NCBI GenBank assembly: GCA_020637515.1
Contig: JACKKG010000001.1
Coordinates: 1,766,501-1,830,500, forward strand
DNA: 64,000 nucleotides
Direction: 5' to 3'
Source: Rhodobacter sp.
Lineage (GTDB): Bacteria > Pseudomonadota > Alphaproteobacteria > Rhodobacterales > Rhodobacteraceae
Shown here: positions 34,427 through 43,456 of the stretch, one piece after another
Position numbering within the stretch: the stretch's first letter is position 1
Layout: the number at the start of each line of letters is the position of its first letter
Program-made: the position numbers and the translations under genes
The notes under the pieces: generated by a model
What the model saw: only the letters and a program-made list of their open reading frames with translations
Databases searched by the model: none
What the model was told of the DNA's origin: nothing

Positions 34427-35203
34427 ATGATCCGCCGTCTGGCCCCCTAGTTGGTCCTCTGTCTCTGGTCGGTGCCCGCGCTGGCGCAAACCGTCCAGCA
34501 CCCGATGATGCACAGCCACGGCGCCGATGGCACGGGGCATGACGAGGTGACGATGCCGGGGCTTCGCGGCCGCGGCGCGACGCCTGCGGAAAGCGCCGAT
34601 CTGGCGGTGATGTTCCGCAACTACCAGACCTTGACCCGCGGGGTCGTGGAACGGCCCAACGGCATCCGCACGCTCACCCGCGCCGCCGACCCCGCGGTGA
34701 TGGAGGCGCTGACGCGCCATGTCGCGGGGATGATCCAGCGCGTCGCGGAGGGCCGCGATCCGCAGATCGTGATCCAGAGCCCGACACTGGACATCTTCTT
34801 TGCCCGCCCCGGCGCGATCACAACCGATATCGCGATGACCGACGCGGGGATCGTCGTCACCCAGACTTCGACCGATCGCGACATCGTTGCCGCGCTGCAC
34901 ACCCACGCGGCCGAGGTCAGCGACATGGCCGCGCGCGGCATGCAGGCGGTGCACGAGCGCCTGATGCGCGACGCCGGGCATCAGGTCGCGCGCGCGCCCT
35001 TCTTTGTGCGCAAAATATCCCGGGGGTCCGGGGGCTGGCCCCCGGCGGCGTCAACCCGCGCCTACTCGGCCGCTTTCGAGGCGTCCATCCGCGCCTTCAG
35101 CGTTTCGACGTCGTCGAACTTGACGCTTTCGCCGCAACCGCAGGCTTCGGACACGTTCGGGTTGCGGAACTTGAAGCCGCTCTCCAGCAGCCCGGTCTCA
35201 TAG
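34427..35203 (+). pseudogene. Secreted protein gene interrupted by an amber codon in its signal peptide
   Basis: From ATG 34427 the frame reads MIRRLAP, then TAG (34448-34450), then continues LVLCLWSVPALAQ, which together is a textbook signal peptide apart from the stop. The mature part has a His-rich start (QHPMMHSHGADGTGH) and a clean alpha/beta body (LAVMFRNYQTLTRGVVERP ... TRHVAGMIQRVAEG ... VVTQTSTDRDIVAALHTHAAEVSDMA). I do not recognise the family. The frame does not stop before it runs through an intergenic repeat and into the antisense of sufA, so the natural C-terminus also seems lost. A TTG start at 34451 would give only a short, uncharged signal. Confidence 0.6.
34998..35045 (+). 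repeat. Intergenic palindromic repeat, copy A
   Basis: A unit beginning CCTTCTTTGTGCGCAAAATA and ending in a stem-loop CCGGGGG-CTGG-CCCCCGG (35028-35045). It shares its leading about 30 bases and the GGGGG-CTGG-CCCCC loop with copy B at 58476-58563. Both copies are in the same orientation and lie just before the 3' end of a leftward gene. They look like a dispersed repeat that also acts as a transcript-end hairpin. Confidence 0.7.
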
Positions 35204-35454
35204 TCGATCTCGGTGCCGAACAGGAACATCTGCGCCATCGGCGCGATAAGGACGCGGGCCTCGCCCTGTTCGATCACCGCTTCATGCGGTTCGACCGATT
35301 GGGCAAAGTCCATGGTATATTCCATGCCCGCGCAGCCGCCCTTCTTGACGCCGATGCGCAGACCCATCGTGCCGCCCTTGGCCATGAGCCGCGCGATATG
35401 GCGCTCGGCGGCGGGGGTCAGGGTCACGGGGGATTTTCCCGGAATGCCGAACAT
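35062..35454 (-). CDS. HesB/IscA/SufA-family iron-sulfur assembly protein
   Basis: A 130-residue A-type carrier that delivers Fe-S clusters. The three conserved cysteines are seen: one in KKGGCAGMEY and two in ACGCGESV near the C-terminus. It starts 6 bases after the stop of the sufT-like gene, so the two are co-transcribed as in suf operons. The rest of the suf operon is not in the window. A C-terminal tail (MDASKAAE) extends a little past the family norm. Confidence 0.9.
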   Translation of the reverse strand: MFGIPGKSPVTLTPAAERHIARLMAKGGTMGLRIGVKKGGCAGMEYTMDFAQSVEPHEAVIEQGEARVLIAPMAQMFLFGTEIDYETGLLESGFKFRNPNVSEACGCGESVKFDDVETLKARMDASKAAE

Positions 35455-35459
35455 GGTGC

Positions 35460-35828
35460 TTACATGAACCCCAGTTCCAGGCGGGCCTCGTCGGACATCA
35501 TGTCCATGCCCCATTGCGGATCAAAGGTCATCTCGACCTCGACATCCTGGACGCCGGGCACGATGCTGACGGCGTCCGAAACCCAGCCCGGCATCTCGCC
35601 CGCGACGGGGCACCCCGGGGCCGTCAGGGTCATGACGATATGCACCACCGACCGGTCGTCAATGGCGATCGTGTAGACCAGTCCCAGATCATAGATGTTG
35701 ACCGGAATTTCCGGGTCAAAGACCGTCCGGCAGGCATCGACCACGCTGTCATAGAGCGGATGCTCGGTCGTCGAGGGGGCGATCAGCGGGGTGCCTTCGG
35801 CGGCATTGGTGGCAGGCGAGGCGTCCAT
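35460..35828 (-). CDS. SufT-like DUF59 (MIP18-type) Fe-S assembly protein
   Basis: A 122-residue protein of the MIP18/DUF59 family that helps iron-sulfur cluster maturation. The conserved core is VFDPEIPVNIYDLGLVYTI, followed by MTLTAPGCPVAGEMPGWV with the functional Cys, and VEMTFDPQWGMDMMSDEARLELG. ATG 35828 is preceded by GAGGGA; a TTG at 35843 would add five residues. It is upstream of the sufA-like gene in one operon. Confidence 0.9.
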   Translation of the reverse strand: MDASPATNAAEGTPLIAPSTTEHPLYDSVVDACRTVFDPEIPVNIYDLGLVYTIAIDDRSVVHIVMTLTAPGCPVAGEMPGWVSDAVSIVPGVQDVEVEMTFDPQWGMDMMSDEARLELGFM

Positions 35829-35905
35829 ACGTCCCTCATTCAATTCCTGAGCGAAGATATAAGATTATGCCTGCGGTGCGTAAAGGGGGCGGGGGCAGAT
35901 TCCCC

Positions 35906-36631
35906 TCAGCGGCGGTTTTCGTCCAGGAAATGGCGCACCATGACGGGGGTTGCCAGCGCATAGGCGGCCTCGAGCGGCAGCGCCAGATGGGCGGACAGGC
36001 AGGCCCGCCCGTCGCGGATCGGCGCCGCGTTGCGCTGCGCCAGGCCCTGGGCCACCTCGGTGACGCGCGCGCCCAGGGCGTCCCGCGGCACGACCTCGTT
36101 CACCAGTCCGACACGCAGGGCCCAGTCCGCGCCCCGGTCCTCGCCCGTCAGCAGCAGTTCGTTCACCGCCTTGCGCCCGATCGCGCGCGACACGGCGACG
36201 GCCGGCGTGGTGCAGAACCCGCCGTTGCGCACGCCGGGCAGGCAGACCGTGGCGGTGTCGGCGGCATAGGCAAGGTCGCAGGCGGCGACCAGTTGCAGAC
36301 CGGCGGCGGTGGCGATCCCTTCGAACTGCGCGATGACCGGCACGGGGCATTGGGCGACGGCCAGCATCAGCGCGGCGCAGGCATCGAACAGGGCGGTCAG
36401 ATAGGCCGCGCCCCGGTCGGGGTCAGCGCGGTGGCGGGCGATCTCCTTGAGATCGTGACCGGCGCAAAAGATCCGCCCGGGTCCGTGGATCACGATCACC
36501 CGCGCCTCCGGCACATCGAGCGCCCCGTGCAGGGCGCGGATCATGGGCAGGGACAGCGGATGCGCGACCCCGTTGCCCAGCGTGAGGGTCAGGACGCCGG
36601 CGTCCAGCGCAGAGGAGACGAGATCGGTCAT
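35906..36631 (-). CDS. Enoyl-CoA hydratase/isomerase family protein (ECHDC3-like)
   Basis: A 241-residue crotonase-fold protein. The CoA/oxyanion segment FCAGHDLKE is present, and FEGIATAAGLQLVAACDLA and GVRNGGFCTTPAVAVSR follow the ECHDC3 pattern. The two catalytic Glu residues of true hydratases appear as Gln and Gly in these blocks, so hydratase activity is doubtful. The start at 36631 has a poor ribosome site. It is divergent from tgt and separated from the sufT-like gene by about 75 bases. Confidence 0.82.
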   Translation of the reverse strand: MTDLVSSALDAGVLTLTLGNGVAHPLSLPMIRALHGALDVPEARVIVIHGPGRIFCAGHDLKEIARHRADPDRGAAYLTALFDACAALMLAVAQCPVPVIAQFEGIATAAGLQLVAACDLAYAADTATVCLPGVRNGGFCTTPAVAVSRAIGRKAVNELLLTGEDRGADWALRVGLVNEVVPRDALGARVTEVAQGLAQRNAAPIRDGRACLSAHLALPLEAAYALATPVMVRHFLDENRR

Positions 36632-36713
36632 CGCGGCAGGATGCGACGGGACAGGCCGCTCTGGCAAGAGGGCGCGGCGCGCGCTAAAGGGGCAGGCGAA
36701 AGAGAGGCCCTGC

Positions 36714-37844
36714 ATGAGCGAACGCTTTTCCTTTACCCTGAACGCGACCGATGGCGCGGCGCGCACCGGCGTCATCCACACGCCCCGCGGCGAGATCCGG
36801 ACGCCGGCCTTCATGCCGGTCGGCACGGCCGGCACGGTCAAGGCGATGATGCCCGAAAGCGTGCGCGCGACCGGCGCGGATATCCTGCTGGGAAACACCT
36901 ATCACCTGATGCTGCGGCCCACGGCCGAGCGCATCCATGCCCTGGGCGGGCTGCACCGCTTCATGAACTGGGAGCGCCCGATCCTGACCGATTCGGGCGG
37001 GTTCCAGGTGATGTCGCTATCCAGCCTGCGCAAGCTGACGGAAGAGGGCGTGCGCTTTTCCAGCCATATCGACGGCTCGAAACACTGGCTGACGCCCGAA
37101 CGCTCGATGGAGATCCAGCGCCTGCTGGGTTCGGACATCGTCATGGCGTTTGACGAATGCCCCGCGCTTCCCGCCGATGAAAAGCGCGTGGCCGAATCGA
37201 TGCGCCTGTCGATGCGCTGGGCGCAGCGTTCGCGCGATGCCTTTGGCGACCGGCCCGGCCACGCCCTGTTCGGGATCATGCAGGGCGGCGTCACGCCCGA
37301 GCTGCGCGCCGAAAGCGCCGAGGCGCTGGTGAAGATCGGTTTTGACGGCTATGCCGTCGGCGGTCTCGCGGTGGGCGAGGGGCAGGCGGCGATGTTCGGT
37401 GTGCTCGATTACGCGCCCGGCCAGCTGCCCGCCGACAAACCGCGTTACCTGATGGGGGTGGGCAAGCCCGACGATATCGTGGGCGCCGTGGAACGCGGCA
37501 TCGACATGATGGATTGTGTGCTGCCGTCCCGGTCGGGGCGGACGGGGCAGGGCTGGACGCGGCGGGGCGCGGTCAACCTGAAGAATGCGCGCCACCGCGA
37601 CGATCCCCGGCCGCTGGATGCCGATTGCACCTGCCCGGCCTGCCGGAACTACGCGCGCGCCTATCTGCATCACGTGGTTCGCGCCGACGAGATCATCGGC
37701 TCGATGCTGCTGACCTGGCATAATCTGCACTATTTCCAGACGTTGATGCAGGGCCTGCGGGACGCGATCCGGGATCATCGGTTGGCGGCCTTCGTGGCCG
37801 AGTTTCACGCGCTGAGGGCCGAGGGCGATATCGAACCGCTGTGA
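36714..37844 (+). CDS. tgt: Queuine/preQ1 tRNA-ribosyltransferase
   Basis: Exchanges guanine 34 of GUN-anticodon tRNAs for preQ1. The 376-residue length is normal. The catalytic Asp lies in TDSGGFQVMSL, and a second active-site region is YAVGGLAVGEGQ. The zinc site is CTCPACRNY with a later His in HNLHYF. ATG 36714 has GAGAGG 7 bases upstream; the frame opens much further upstream but has no start support. Convergent with the CorC-family gene. Confidence 0.97.
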   Translation: MSERFSFTLNATDGAARTGVIHTPRGEIRTPAFMPVGTAGTVKAMMPESVRATGADILLGNTYHLMLRPTAERIHALGGLHRFMNWERPILTDSGGFQVMSLSSLRKLTEEGVRFSSHIDGSKHWLTPERSMEIQRLLGSDIVMAFDECPALPADEKRVAESMRLSMRWAQRSRDAFGDRPGHALFGIMQGGVTPELRAESAEALVKIGFDGYAVGGLAVGEGQAAMFGVLDYAPGQLPADKPRYLMGVGKPDDIVGAVERGIDMMDCVLPSRSGRTGQGWTRRGAVNLKNARHRDDPRPLDADCTCPACRNYARAYLHHVVRADEIIGSMLLTWHNLHYFQTLMQGLRDAIRDHRLAAFVAEFHALRAEGDIEPL

Positions 37845-37869
37845 GCGCGGGCCGGCCCGTCGCGGCGGG

Positions 37870-39165
37870 TCACATCCGCCGGATGCGCAGCCGGGTCAGA
37901 CGGTTTTCCATCCGTTCCACCACCGCGAAGCGGAAGCCGTGGAACTGGAACACCTGCCCGGCCTCGGGGATTGCCTGCGCTTCGTGGATCACCAGGCCGG
38001 CGACGGTGTTCGCCTCGTCGTCGGGCAGGGTCCAGTCCATCGCGCGGTTCAGGTCGCGGATCGTCATCGCGCCGTCGATCTCGATCGCGCCCGAGTCGAG
38101 CCGCGTGATCGGGTCTTCGGTCGGCAGGTCATGCTCGTCCACGATTTCGCCGACGATCTCTTCCAGGATGTCTTCGAGCGTGATCAACCCCAAAAGCGCG
38201 CCGTATTCATCGATCACCAGCGCGAAATGGCGCCGTTGTTGCAGGAATTGCTGCATCTGTTCATCGAGCGGCGTGGTGTCGGGCACGAAATAGGGCGCCC
38301 GCGCGACGCTGAGGATGTCCAGCGTCTCGATTGCGCCGAAATGCCCGCCGGCCTCGGCGACCAGTCGGTGAACCTCGCGCATCAGGTCGCGGGAATGGAT
38401 CACCCCGACGATGTTCTCGGGTTCGTCGCGCCAGGCCGGCAGGCGCGAGTGCGGCGAGTTTACCGACTGGGCGATGATCTCGGCCACCGGGGCGTCGATG
38501 TTCACGGTCTCGAGCTGCGAGCGGTGCAGCATCACCTCCTCGACCGTGCGGGTGGACAGGTCCAGCGCCCCCAGCAGGCGGTCGCGGTCCTCCTTGTCCA
38601 CGGTGCCTTCCTGGTGGCCCAGGGCCAGCGTGCCGGCAATTTCCTCATGGTAGGACAGCACCGCGCTGTCGGGGTCGGTGCGCACGCCCACCAACGCCAG
38701 GATGCCGCGCACCAACATGCGCACCGCGCTGACCACGGGGGCAAAGACCAGGACGATCAGCCGGATCGGCGGCGCCACGCGCGCCGCGGCGGTTTCCGGG
38801 TTGGTGATGGCGTAGGTCTTGGGCAGGACCTCGGCAAAGACCAGGACCAGCACGGTCATGATGAGCGTCGCCAGCGCGACCCCCGAATCGCCGAATAGCC
38901 GCGTGAACAGCGCCGTCGCCAACGATGCCGACAGGATGTTCACCAGGTTGTTGCCCAGCAGCACCGAGCCGATCAACCGCTCGCTGTCTTCGGTCACGTT
39001 GAGCGCGGCTTGCGCGCCCTTCGATCCCTTGTCCGCCTGCGCCCGCAGCTTTGCCCGGGACGAGGCCGTCAGCGCGGTTTCGCTGCCCGAGAAAAAGGCG
39101 GACAGGATCAGAAGCGCCAGGATCGCGGCGCTGGTGGTCCAGAATGCGGTGTCGAAAGTGGTCAT
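37870..39165 (-). CDS. Hemolysin/CorC-family membrane protein (DUF21-CBS-CorC)
   Basis: A 431-residue protein with an N-terminal DUF21 domain holding several transmembrane helices (LALLILSAFFSGSETAL, LIMTVLVLVFAEVLPKTYA). Two CBS domains span about residues 200-330 (VIHSRDLMREV, RRHFALVIDEYGALLGLITLEDILEEIVGEI), and a C-terminal CorC/HlyC transporter-associated domain follows. Members are implicated in magnesium or cobalt homeostasis, not haemolysis. Only 25 bases separate its stop from tgt. Confidence 0.92.
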   Translation of the reverse strand: MTTFDTAFWTTSAAILALLILSAFFSGSETALTASSRAKLRAQADKGSKGAQAALNVTEDSERLIGSVLLGNNLVNILSASLATALFTRLFGDSGVALATLIMTVLVLVFAEVLPKTYAITNPETAAARVAPPIRLIVLVFAPVVSAVRMLVRGILALVGVRTDPDSAVLSYHEEIAGTLALGHQEGTVDKEDRDRLLGALDLSTRTVEEVMLHRSQLETVNIDAPVAEIIAQSVNSPHSRLPAWRDEPENIVGVIHSRDLMREVHRLVAEAGGHFGAIETLDILSVARAPYFVPDTTPLDEQMQQFLQQRRHFALVIDEYGALLGLITLEDILEEIVGEIVDEHDLPTEDPITRLDSGAIEIDGAMTIRDLNRAMDWTLPDDEANTVAGLVIHEAQAIPEAGQVFQFHGFRFAVVERMENRLTRLRIRRM

Positions 39166-39300
39166 GGCTCACTCGGTGGGATGGTGCGCCAAGATAGGGG
39201 TGCCGGGGTCGCCTGCACAAGGGTCGCGGCGGTATCGGCAACGACAATGCCCCGCGGCCGGCGGCAGCGGGGCGTCAGGTCGGGCGCGGAACGGTGGGGA

Positions 39301-39924
39301 TCAGCCGCCCCAGGTGCGGACCGGGCCGCAATCGACATGCGTGAAATTCGAGCGCGAGTAACGGCCAACGCCGCCGGCATTGCACGCCAGCGCCGCGCGG
39401 GCGATCTGGCTGACCGAGCGGTTGTCGAGCCGCACGTCGGCCGCCTGGCCGACCATGTGCCGCGAATTGCGCGCGACACCGCTGGAGCGGCGGCGCAGCA
39501 TGGCATTGGTTTCGGGCGACCGGTAGCCCGACAGCAGCATGTACGGTTCGCTCACGTCCAGAATGTTGTGCGTGGCGGCCAGAATGTCCAGCGTTCGGGT
39601 GTCGATGCGGTGGCTGCGGTCGATGCGCCAGTCGCGGAAGAACTGGTCCACTTCGGTCAGGACCTCGGGGATATACTCGCCATCGACCCAGTAGATGGCA
39701 TCCAGGCGTTCGCCGGTCCGGCCCGAATACATCTTCAGGCGGCGGATGTCGCCGGCGCCACGGTTGAAGGCAAAGGCCTTGGACATGCGCGGGGCGGCGG
39801 TGATGGCGGTCGCGGCAAAGATGCCCAGCAGGGCGCGCCGCGAAAATCCGGGATTAGCGGAGGTCGACATTCTGGTTCTGTCCCATCCCAATACTGCGTT
39901 CGAGCCGTTGAGGCCTTGCTTCAT
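39301..39924 (-). CDS. DUF882/YcbK-family peptidase-like protein with Tat signal
   Basis: A protein of about 207 residues related to the M15-type murein peptidases (DUF882). A twin-arginine signal NPGFSRRALLGIFAATAITAA sends it to the periplasm. Zinc-site residues are visible as SRHMVGQAADVRL (His ... Asp) and THVDCG (His). LLSGYRSPETNAML is the family core. The start is uncertain: ATG 39924 has AAGGGAA upstream, while ATG 39870 would place the Tat motif closer to the N-terminus. It is divergent from the L,D-transpeptidase, so both probably work on peptidoglycan. Confidence 0.88.
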   Translation of the reverse strand: MKQGLNGSNAVLGWDRTRMSTSANPGFSRRALLGIFAATAITAAPRMSKAFAFNRGAGDIRRLKMYSGRTGERLDAIYWVDGEYIPEVLTEVDQFFRDWRIDRSHRIDTRTLDILAATHNILDVSEPYMLLSGYRSPETNAMLRRRSSGVARNSRHMVGQAADVRLDNRSVSQIARAALACNAGGVGRYSRSNFTHVDCGPVRTWGG

Positions 39925-40389
39925 CACGGTTTCCCTTCTGGGTCTTGCGCCCGGGCCGTGGGCCTGATGGCAAACCGATCATGAAGATTTTCGTCTTCTG
40001 ATGCGTCTATGCCACAACAAGCCGCTTGGCCCAAGCACGGAGTCGGTGATCGGGGCGGTCCAACGGCAAAATAGGCGGGAATTCGCTGAAAATGCGTTAA
40101 GCGCCCTCTTTCCCGGGCCTTTCCAGGATCTTGCAAGGCAAAGCTCATGCAATTTCGGGGACGAATCGCGGCCTGTGGCGGTGCGTTGCGTCGGGCGTTC
40201 CCGCGTGGGTTGCGGCGCGCGGGGCGAGCCGGTGGAATTTGCCGAGCGACAAAGGGAATCGCGGGCTGTCGCAATTGTGAATCGACCTGCTTTCTGCGAT
40301 CTTGGCACAATTCCGTGATTGTTCGTGAACCTTTGGGCAGGTTCGCGCGACTCACGGGCATCAGACACAGACCTTGACGGAGGCCGGAG
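39925..40389. other. 465-bp divergent intergenic region
   Basis: The region between the DUF882 gene and the L,D-transpeptidase. Its base composition is less GC-rich than the neighbours near 39980-40100 and 40260-40340, fitting promoter sequence for both genes. Open frames here (about 105 codons on plus, and an overlapping minus frame) show no motif or ribosome site. GGAGG at 40379-40383 is the ribosome site of the L,D-transpeptidase. I see no clear RNA gene. Confidence 0.5.
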
Positions 40390-41994
40390 ATGAGGATTGC
40401 GGGACGGATGGCGCCAGGACTGCGCGCGGCGGTCATGGCGGTTGCTCTCGGGGTGACCGCTGTCGCGCCGGCGGCGCTGTTGGGGCCGGGGCAGGCCCTC
40501 GCGCAAACCTTTCCGGCGTTTCGACAGGCGCTGGCCGAAGGCGCGGCCGAAAACAGCGCGCTGGCCGCCTATTACCGCGAGAACGGCTTTCAGCCGATCT
40601 GGACCGGGGCCCAGGACGCGGCGCGGCGCACCGCGCTGGTCTCGGCGCTGAGCCGCGCGGCCGAGCATGGCCTGCCCGTGGCGCGCTATGACCTGCCCGG
40701 TCTGCTGGCGGCTTTCAACGGCGTCGAGACCGAGCGCGACCGCGGCCTGGTCGAGGCGCGCGCCTCGCTGACGTTCCTGCAATACGCGCGCGACATCCAT
40801 TCGGGCGTGCTGGAACCCTCGACCATCATTCCCGACATCGTGCGCCAGCTTCCGCGTCCCGATCCGACGCAGTTGATGCATGATTTCGTCAACGCCGAGC
40901 CGGTCAGCTTCATGCGCAACCTGGCGCCGTCGTCGCCCGAATACGTGCGCCTCTACCGTGCCAAGCACGACCTCGAGACGCAGATCGCCCAGGGCGGCTG
41001 GGGGCCGCATGTCCAGGCCGGATCGCTTGCGCCCGGCGACCGTGGCCCGGCGGTGGTGCAACTGCGCAACCGTCTGATCGCCATGGGTTTCCTGCCGCGC
41101 AGCCCGTCGGCGCAATATGACGCGCGGATGCAGGCGGCGGTGCTGGAGTTCCAGAATTCCGTCGGCATCGAGGCCGACGGCGTCGCCGGTTCGGACACCA
41201 TCCGCCAGATCAACGTCGATCCCGAGGACCGCCTGCGGCCGATCGTCGTGGCGATGGAGCGCGAACGCTGGCTGAACATTCCGCGCGGCGACCGGCACGT
41301 CTGGGTGAACCTGGTGGATTTTGTCGCCCGCATCGTCGATTTCGACCACGTCACCTTTGAAACCCGTGCGGTGGTCGGCGCGCGCGGCACCCAGACGCCG
41401 GAATTCTCGGACGTCATGGAATACATCGAGATCAACCCCGACTGGACCTTGCCGCGGTCGATCGTCGGCGAATACTGGGGCGCTCTGACCTCGGGCGGGG
41501 CGCAGCACCTGCAACTGATCGACAACCGCGGCAACGTCGTGCCGCGCGAATATGTGGACATCGGCGCCTATTCGCCCACCACGCTGCCGTTCGAGGTGCG
41601 CCAGCCCCCGGGGCCGGGCAACCCGTTGGGCGAGGTCAAGTTCCTGTTCCCCAACCCCTACGCGATCTATCTGCACGACACGCCCTCGCGGTCGCTGTTC
41701 GGCCGCCCGGTGCGGGCGTTCTCGCACGGGTGCATCCGCCTGCAACGGCCGCGCGACTTCGCCTTCGAGATCCTGCGCCCGCAAGAGCCGGACCCCCAGC
41801 GTTTCTACATGTCGGTGCTGAACTCGGGCCGGCAGACCCAGGTCAACCTGGTGACGCCGATCCCGGTGCATCTGGTCTACCGGACGGCGTATACCTCGGT
41901 CGATGGGCGCATGAACTACCGCGATGACGTCTATGGACGTGACGCGCGTCTTTATGACGCCCTGATCAGTGCCGGGGTGGAAGTGGGCGCCTGA
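40390..41994 (+). CDS. L,D-transpeptidase (YcbB/LdtD-type)
   Basis: A 534-residue periplasmic enzyme that makes 3-3 peptidoglycan cross-links. A signal peptide covers residues 1 to about 38 (ALA-QT). A long N-terminal scaffold follows, then a peptidoglycan-binding domain (AVVQLRNRLIAMGF ... FQNSVGIEADGVAGSDTI) and a YkuD catalytic domain with the motif FSHGCIRL, whose Cys is the nucleophile. HDTPSRSLFGRPVRAF just before it is standard. GGAGGCCGGAG precedes the ATG. Confidence 0.95.
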   Translation: MRIAGRMAPGLRAAVMAVALGVTAVAPAALLGPGQALAQTFPAFRQALAEGAAENSALAAYYRENGFQPIWTGAQDAARRTALVSALSRAAEHGLPVARYDLPGLLAAFNGVETERDRGLVEARASLTFLQYARDIHSGVLEPSTIIPDIVRQLPRPDPTQLMHDFVNAEPVSFMRNLAPSSPEYVRLYRAKHDLETQIAQGGWGPHVQAGSLAPGDRGPAVVQLRNRLIAMGFLPRSPSAQYDARMQAAVLEFQNSVGIEADGVAGSDTIRQINVDPEDRLRPIVVAMERERWLNIPRGDRHVWVNLVDFVARIVDFDHVTFETRAVVGARGTQTPEFSDVMEYIEINPDWTLPRSIVGEYWGALTSGGAQHLQLIDNRGNVVPREYVDIGAYSPTTLPFEVRQPPGPGNPLGEVKFLFPNPYAIYLHDTPSRSLFGRPVRAFSHGCIRLQRPRDFAFEILRPQEPDPQRFYMSVLNSGRQTQVNLVTPIPVHLVYRTAYTSVDGRMNYRDDVYGRDARLYDALISAGVEVGA

Positions 41995-42045
41995 GCACGC
42001 TACATCGGTCGGGCGTCGAACCCGTCGCCCGACCGGAGGTTTCCC

Positions 42046-43152
42046 ATGCAGCACCGCGTTTCCGATATCGCCGCCGCGCTGGGCGCGCGGTTCGAGGGCG
42101 TGGGCGACCTGACCGTCACCGCCGCCGCCGAGCCGAGCGTGGCCGGGCCGTTCGATCTGGCCCTGGCCATGGCGCCCCGCTATGCCGAGGGGCTGTCGCA
42201 AGGCCGGGCCCGCGCCGCGATCCTTTGGGAAGGCGCGGATTGGCGCGCGCTGGGGCTCGAGGCGGCGATCTTTGCCCCGCGCCCGCGGCTGGCGATGGCG
42301 GTCCTGACCCGCAGTTTCGATCCCGGTCCGGTGCTTGCCCCCGGCATCCACCCCAGCGCGGTGATCGACACCTCGGCCCAGATCGGCCCGGGCGCGGCGA
42401 TCGGCCCCTTTGTGGTGATCGGCGCCGACGCGCGGATCGGCCCCGAGGCGCGCATCGCCGATCACGTCAGCATCGGCGCGGGGGTGCAGATCGGGGCGCG
42501 GGCCCTGATCCTGTCCGGGGTGCGGATCGGTGCGCGGGTGCGGATCGGCGACGATTTCATCGCCCAGCCCGGGTGCGTGATCGGCGGCGACGGGTTCAGT
42601 TTCGTGACCGAGGATCGCTCGCGCGTCGAAGAGGCGCGCCAGTCGCTGGGCCAAAACGCCGAAGCCGCGCACCAGGCCTGGTTGCGGATACATTCGCTGG
42701 GCGCCGTGCGTATCGGCGACAATGTCGAGGTGGGCGCGAATTCGACCATCGACCGGGGCACGATTCGCGATACCGTGATCGGCCGGGGCACCAAGATCGA
42801 CAACCTTGTGCAGGTCGGTCACAACGTCATCGTGGGCGAGGATTGCCTGCTGTGCGGGCAGGTCGGCATCGCCGGCTCGACCCGGATCGGCAACCATGTC
42901 GTGTTGGGCGGGCAGGCCGGGGTGGTGGACAACATCTCTGTCGGCGACGGCGTGGTCGCGGCGGCGGGCACGCTGATCACGTCGAACGCGCCGGCCGGGC
43001 GGATGCTGATGGGCTCGCCCGCCGTTCGCATGGACCAGAATGTCGAGATATACAAAGCCCAGCGGCGACTGCCGAGAATCCTTGCGCAATTCGCCGAGCT
43101 TCAGAAAACTGTCAAGAACCTGGTGGAGAAGGGTGCGGGTGGCGAATCCTGA
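42046..43152 (+). CDS. lpxD: UDP-3-O-acylglucosamine N-acyltransferase
   Basis: Adds the second hydroxyacyl chain in lipid A synthesis, using acyl-ACP. The 368-residue protein has the N-terminal uridine-binding domain, a long left-handed beta-helix of hexapeptide repeats (for example IGPGAAIGPFVVIGADARIG), and the catalytic region VGHNVIVGEDCLLCGQVGIAGS with the active His. The C-terminal helix (AQFAELQKTVKNLVEK) fits. AGGAGGT-like GGAGG is 5 bases upstream. It is followed by an ACP and a ketosynthase, not by fabZ-lpxA as in E. coli. Confidence 0.95.
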   Translation: MQHRVSDIAAALGARFEGVGDLTVTAAAEPSVAGPFDLALAMAPRYAEGLSQGRARAAILWEGADWRALGLEAAIFAPRPRLAMAVLTRSFDPGPVLAPGIHPSAVIDTSAQIGPGAAIGPFVVIGADARIGPEARIADHVSIGAGVQIGARALILSGVRIGARVRIGDDFIAQPGCVIGGDGFSFVTEDRSRVEEARQSLGQNAEAAHQAWLRIHSLGAVRIGDNVEVGANSTIDRGTIRDTVIGRGTKIDNLVQVGHNVIVGEDCLLCGQVGIAGSTRIGNHVVLGGQAGVVDNISVGDGVVAAAGTLITSNAPAGRMLMGSPAVRMDQNVEIYKAQRRLPRILAQFAELQKTVKNLVEKGAGGES

Positions 43153-43167
43153 CCAGGAGCAGACGGA

Positions 43168-43455
43168 ATGGACGGCGCATATTTGACCGCAAGCGACAAT
43201 CTCGACAGCCGGGTGATCGCGATCCTGGCGGCGCAGGCCCTGCGGGAGCCCTCGGGGTTGACCGCCGGAACCACGCTGGAAAGCCTGGGCATAGACAGCC
43301 TGGGCCTGGCCGAGATCATTTTTGCCATCGAGGAAACCTTTGACGTGACCGTGCCTTTCAACGCCAACGAACCCGAGGGCGAACTGCTGGACCTGCGCAC
43401 GGTCGGGTCGGTCTGCGCCGCGGTCACGGCCCTGGTTCGCGATCAGAAGGATTGA
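43168..43455 (+). CDS. Acyl carrier protein, specialised (AcpXL-like context)
   Basis: A 95-residue acyl carrier protein. The phosphopantetheine site is Ser44 in GIDSLGLAEIIFAIEETF. It is longer than the housekeeping AcpP and has a distinctive loop VPFNANEPEGELLDLRTVGS. It lies between lpxD and a ketosynthase with 15- and 1-base gaps. By analogy with the rhizobial acpXL-fabF group, it may carry an unusual acyl chain for lipid A. That assignment is inference. Confidence 0.85.
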   Translation: MDGAYLTASDNLDSRVIAILAAQALREPSGLTAGTTLESLGIDSLGLAEIIFAIEETFDVTVPFNANEPEGELLDLRTVGSVCAAVTALVRDQKD

Positions 43456-43456
43456 G

